Shown: positions 61,152 to 64,000 of the stretch, piece after piece | Layout: every line of letters begins with the position of its first letter | Position numbering within the stretch: the first letter of the stretch is position 1 | Source of the DNA: Martelella endophytica | GTDB taxonomy: Bacteria > Pseudomonadota > Alphaproteobacteria > Rhizobiales > Rhizobiaceae | DNA length: 64,000 bases | NCBI RefSeq assembly: GCF_000960975.1 | Contig: NZ_CP010803.1 | Location: 1,701,944-1,765,943 of the forward strand | Direction: 5' to 3' | Notes under the pieces: model-generated | Database searches by the model: none | The model's input: the letters and a program-made list of their open reading frames with translations, nothing else | Told to the model about the DNA's origin: nothing | Position numbers and translations under genes: made by a program

Positions 61152-61613
61152 ATGTTCGATGAAATCGACCGGAAAATCATCGATATCCTGCAGCGTGAGG
61201 CCGACAAGACGGTCGGCGAGATCGCCGAGGCGGTCAATCTGTCGCACACACCATGCTGGCGGCGGATCAAGCGCATGGAGGACATGGGTTTCATCCGCAA
61301 TCGCGTGGTGCTGATCGACCGCAAGATGGCCAATATTCCGATGACCATCTTCATCTCCGTCAAGGCGCCGCGTCACGCCATCGAATGGCTCGACGAGTTC
61401 CGCAAGCAGATCCGCGACATTCCGGAGGTCACCGAGGCCTACCGGCTGACTGGTGATACGGATTATCTGCTGCGCATCGTCGTTCCCGACATCGAGACCT
61501 ATGACCAGGTATACAAGAATCTGATATCGAGGCTCGAATTCTCCGACATCAACTCCTCCATCGCGATGGAGGAGATGAAGTTCACCACGGCCCTGCCGAC
61601 GAAATACATGTGA
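61152..61613 (+). CDS. Lrp/AsnC-family regulator
   Basis: 153 residues: N-terminal helix-turn-helix (MFDEIDRKIIDILQREADKTVGEIAEAVNLSHTPCWRRIKRM) and the RAM ligand domain (VTEAYRLTGDTDYLLRIVVPDIETYDQ). The start at 61152 is the family start. It is seven bases before the opine-dehydrogenase-like gene and divergent from the importer series, so it probably senses an amino acid and controls both. Confidence 0.93.
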   Translation: MFDEIDRKIIDILQREADKTVGEIAEAVNLSHTPCWRRIKRMEDMGFIRNRVVLIDRKMANIPMTIFISVKAPRHAIEWLDEFRKQIRDIPEVTEAYRLTGDTDYLLRIVVPDIETYDQVYKNLISRLEFSDINSSIAMEEMKFTTALPTKYM

Positions 61614-61620
61614 GGACATC

Positions 61621-62691
61621 ATGAAGATCGCCATTCTAGGGGCCGGCTCCAATGCCTACGGCCTTGCCGCCTTCACCGCCGATGCCGGCCATGAACCCGT
61701 GCTCTGGTCGCCCTCGGGCTCGCGCGGTCGCGGGCTCGCCGAAGGACAGATGCTTGAGGCAACCGGCGCGCTCGAATTCGAGGGGCCCGTCGGCGTGGCG
61801 GATACGGCCGCAGAAGCGGTCTCCGGCGCGGGGCTCGTCATGATCGCGATGCCGGTCAACGGCCACCGCATGGCGATCGACGCGCTGGTGCCGGCGCTTG
61901 ATCCCGGCACGCCGGTGATCATCTCCTCACACAGCTCCTTTGCTGCGCTCTATCTCTCGCGTGCACTGAAAAAAGCGGAGAAGGCGACGACAATCATTGC
62001 CTGGGGCACGACGCTTCTGACCGCCCGGCAGAAGAGCGACACCACCGTCACCGTCAACACCATCCGCCAGAAGGTCGATATGGCGACCGTGCCATATTCC
62101 GCGATGGAGGCGGGGCATGCGCTCTGCACCGATCTCTTCGGCGATCGCTTCGTGCCACGTGACGGGCTGATTGCCGTGGCGCTGTCGAACCTCAACCCGC
62201 AGAACCATCTCGGCATCGCGCTGATGAACCTGACGCGCATGGAAAAGGGCGAGAGCTGGGGGCAGGGCGAACATGTGACGCCGGCCGTCGGCAATTTCAT
62301 CGAGGCACTCGATGCGGAGCGCCTCGCCGTCGTCGATGCCTTCGGGCTGAAGACCAAGACCGTGCGCGAGCATTTTTCAACCTCGTTCCACGTGCCGCTC
62401 GCTTCGGTATCGGAGATGAACCAGCAAATGCATGCCGAAGGGCGGGGCGGCTCTGGCCCATCGTCTTTCGACAGCCGCTACATCTTCGAGGATGTGCCGT
62501 TCGGCCTTGTCGCCACAAGCGCGCTTGCGCGCATGGTCGGCGTGCCGGTCCCGCTGCATGATGCCGGGATCGCCATCTTCTCGGCGGCCTGCGGGCGCGA
62601 TCTCGCCGCCGACAACGATCTTCTGCCGGCGCTCGATTTTACCGCCATGGACCGGACGACACTCGAGACCCTCTGCCGCGAAGGTTATTGA
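61621..62691 (+). CDS. NAD(P)-dependent opine/octopine dehydrogenase-family enzyme
   Basis: 356 residues. Rossmann motif GAGSNAYG at 7-14, then MIAMPVNGHR near 74-83. The C-terminal helical domain has ALSNLNPQNHLGIALMN (187-203), where family members have the catalytic His (H196 here) and later FSTSFHVPLASVSEMNQ. Opine dehydrogenases join or split an amino acid and a keto acid. With an importer, a racemase and an Lrp regulator nearby, a catabolic (oxidative) direction is plausible. The true substrate is unknown. ATG follows GTGAGGAC. Confidence 0.88.
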   Translation: MKIAILGAGSNAYGLAAFTADAGHEPVLWSPSGSRGRGLAEGQMLEATGALEFEGPVGVADTAAEAVSGAGLVMIAMPVNGHRMAIDALVPALDPGTPVIISSHSSFAALYLSRALKKAEKATTIIAWGTTLLTARQKSDTTVTVNTIRQKVDMATVPYSAMEAGHALCTDLFGDRFVPRDGLIAVALSNLNPQNHLGIALMNLTRMEKGESWGQGEHVTPAVGNFIEALDAERLAVVDAFGLKTKTVREHFSTSFHVPLASVSEMNQQMHAEGRGGSGPSSFDSRYIFEDVPFGLVATSALARMVGVPVPLHDAGIAIFSAACGRDLAADNDLLPALDFTAMDRTTLETLCREGY

Positions 62692-62813
62692 AGGCTGGCG
62701 GGACCGTTTCAGAAGGTGTCGGGGATCGGCCGGAACGGGCCGCCATCGCTTTCGAACTGCGGGATATGGGCGAGGCTTGCGACGAGCGCGGAGTCTTCGC
62801 CGAGCGTCTTTCG

Positions 62814-63326
62814 CTAGTCATGCGCCTCCGTCAGGATGACGCCGATGCCGGCGACCATGCCTCCGGCCTTTCGCACGAGGTCGAGCGATCCCTGCAGGCT
62901 GGAACCGGAGGCGACGACATCGTCGACGATCACGACTCGCTTGCCGGCAAGCAGCGGCAGCGATCGCCGGTCGAGCATCAGCTTCTGCTCGCCCTTCGAG
63001 GTGATCGACGAGATCGTCTGCGTCAGCGCGTCGCCGAGATGGATTTTCGGCGATTTCTGCAGGACCACATAGTGATCGAGGCCGAGTGCGCGGGTGACTT
63101 CGATGGCGACAGGAATGCCGAGGGTCGCCGCGCCGACGACGATATCGGGCTTCAGCGGCGCCAATCTGTCGGCAAGCTGCTTGCCCGCATGGGCACCGAA
63201 GCGCACACCGAGATCGATCACCATCATCAGCGATATGGCGAAGTCGGGCCGGATCGCAACGAGCGGCAGATCGACCGGAAAGCCGGCGACGTCGACATGC
63301 CAGGTCTGGTCGGTCACGTGGGGCAT
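62814..63326 (-). CDS. phosphoribosyltransferase, C-terminus cut by an in-frame amber codon
   Basis: 170 residues up to TAG at 62816-62814. PRPP motif VVIVDDVVASGSS at 131-143 and GAATLGIPVAIEVTRALG before it; the active-site part is complete. The same frame stays open and protein-like for a further 34 codons (RKTLGEDSALV, HIPQF, GGPFRPIPDTF) to TGA at 62711-62709; in related proteins this tail follows AHDW, so TAG replaces a Trp codon. The product may be shortened, or read through at low level. ATG 63326 is the family start. A full-length relative lies at 42060-42731. Confidence 0.8.
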   Translation of the reverse strand: MPHVTDQTWHVDVAGFPVDLPLVAIRPDFAISLMMVIDLGVRFGAHAGKQLADRLAPLKPDIVVGAATLGIPVAIEVTRALGLDHYVVLQKSPKIHLGDALTQTISSITSKGEQKLMLDRRSLPLLAGKRVVIVDDVVASGSSLQGSLDLVRKAGGMVAGIGVILTEAHD

Positions 63327-63493
63327 CGGGTTTTCTCCGGTTCTGCTTTCGCGCAAGCATGCATTTCCTCCCGATGAAGACAAGCATCAAGCCAGGCCTA
63401 TCTGGCTGAAAAATGCAGAAGATTTGCGCTGCCGCAATCGACCGCATGGGGATCTGATGCTAGGAGGAGCGGGCAAATGATCTGGAGTGCGTC

Positions 63494-64000
63494 ATGGAAA
63501 TCAATCGTCCGGCTTTGGTGGTCATGGGAGTTTCGGGCTGCGGCAAGTCGAGTGCCGCCGCGGCCATTGCAGGCACCATCGGTGGCCGGATGATCGAGGG
63601 CGACTCGTATCACCCGCCGGAAAACGTCGAGAAGATGCGCAACGGCATACCGCTCAATGACGAAGACCGCGCCGGCTGGCTCGAGCGACTTGCGGGCGTT
63701 CTCGCCGATGGCGTTGCCGCTGGCGAAATCCCCGTGCTTGCCTGCTCGGCGCTGAAGGCCCGTTATCGGGATGTTCTGCGCAGCAGGACGCCAGGGCTGG
63801 GTTTCGTATTCCTCGAACTGACCCGTGAGGCCGCCTTCGAGCGGGTCGGCCATCGCCCCGGCCACTATATGCCGTCAAGCCTGGTCGACAGCCAGTTCGC
63901 CGCGCTTGAGCCACCGGTCGAGGAAGATGGTGTGCTGACGGTCGATGCGACCCGCCCGCTGGCCGACATTGTGACGGATGTGCGCGACTGGCTTTCCAGG
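63494..64000 (+). CDS. gntK: gluconokinase (thermoresistant type), cut by window end
   Basis: The frame from ATG 63494 is open to the last base (169 codons). Walker A GVSGCGKS is at 12-19, then IEGDSYHPPENVEKMRNGIPLNDEDRAGWL, the family's substrate-binding block, CSALKARYRD, and FLELTREAAFERVGHRPGHYMP. It phosphorylates gluconate to 6-phosphogluconate. The usual length is 165-180 residues, so only a few codons are missing. GGTCATGG-type context without a strong ribosome site, but ATG is the family start. Confidence 0.94.
   Translation, partial: MEINRPALVVMGVSGCGKSSAAAAIAGTIGGRMIEGDSYHPPENVEKMRNGIPLNDEDRAGWLERLAGVLADGVAAGEIPVLACSALKARYRDVLRSRTPGLGFVFLELTREAAFERVGHRPGHYMPSSLVDSQFAALEPPVEEDGVLTVDATRPLADIVTDVRDWLSR

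Noticed and set aside
1..64000. CRISPR arrays, rRNA and tRNA genes
   Set aside because: No regularly spaced repeats, no rRNA blocks and no cloverleaf sequences were found by reading both strands; faint tRNA-like signals cannot be excluded without a scan.

Overview
This is GC-rich DNA from an alphaproteobacterium, most likely of the order Hyphomicrobiales (Rhizobiales, Martelella/Rhizobium-like). Evidence: a PhyR-NepR-EcfG general stress response locus with HWE-family histidine kinases, a split F0 operon with duplicated b subunits (atpI-atpB-atpE-atpF'-atpF), and typical rhizobial transporter content. Assignment to a genus is inference only. No rRNA, tRNA or CRISPR array was seen.

Layout. (1) 1-4740: end of a sugar-type ABC importer operon (binding protein tail, two permeases, a type I sulfatase, the ATPase). 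(2) 5040-30240: an accessory stretch that looks like an old genomic island. It is bounded by two copies of a two-part motif (13 bp, then 15 bp, start-to-start distance of 78 bp in both copies), the left one just upstream of a badly degraded tyrosine recombinase. Inside are a methyltransferase plus FecBCD-type metal-chelate importer, an IS21 element with a 5-bp target duplication, a copper module (CopA ATPase, small Cys/His/Met-rich secreted protein, multicopper oxidase) behind a CueR/HmrR-type promoter, a six-gene translationally coupled MoxR/DUF58/SpoIIM/RDD membrane operon, a TRIC-family channel, and many gene and IS fragments. (3) 30432-35728: MgtE-like and ClC transporters, a siderophore-interacting reductase and a CHASE/HWE sensor kinase. 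(4) 35992-41996: a general stress response neighbourhood. phyR lies divergent from nepR-ecfG, and six GGAAC-N16/17-CGTT promoters precede csbD-like, DUF1328, nepR-ecfG, dps, a second HWE kinase and a PRC-barrel gene. (5) 42060-51468: core genes (phosphoribosyltransferase, CorA, F0 operon, FolD, small AsnC-domain protein, regulators, glycosyltransferase) with one sugar-acid kinase remnant. (6) 51471-62691: a MATE exporter and a long minus-strand gene series (Asp/Glu racemase, PotDBCA-like importer, flavin monooxygenase, DsbA-fold protein, two AhpD-like proteins), divergent from an Lrp regulator and an opine-dehydrogenase-like enzyme. This looks like an uncharacterised uptake and catabolic unit for an amino-acid-derived compound. 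(7) 62709-64000: a phosphoribosyltransferase with an in-frame amber codon, then gluconokinase running off the window.

The best candidates for new biology are the racemase/PotABCD/monooxygenase/opine-dehydrogenase unit, the coupled MoxR-DUF58-SpoIIM-RDD operon, the methyltransferase-linked FecBCD importer, and the amber codon in the phosphoribosyltransferase. Terms such as DUF4129 or Avi_7170-like are family assignments made by eye from the translated sequences, not database results.
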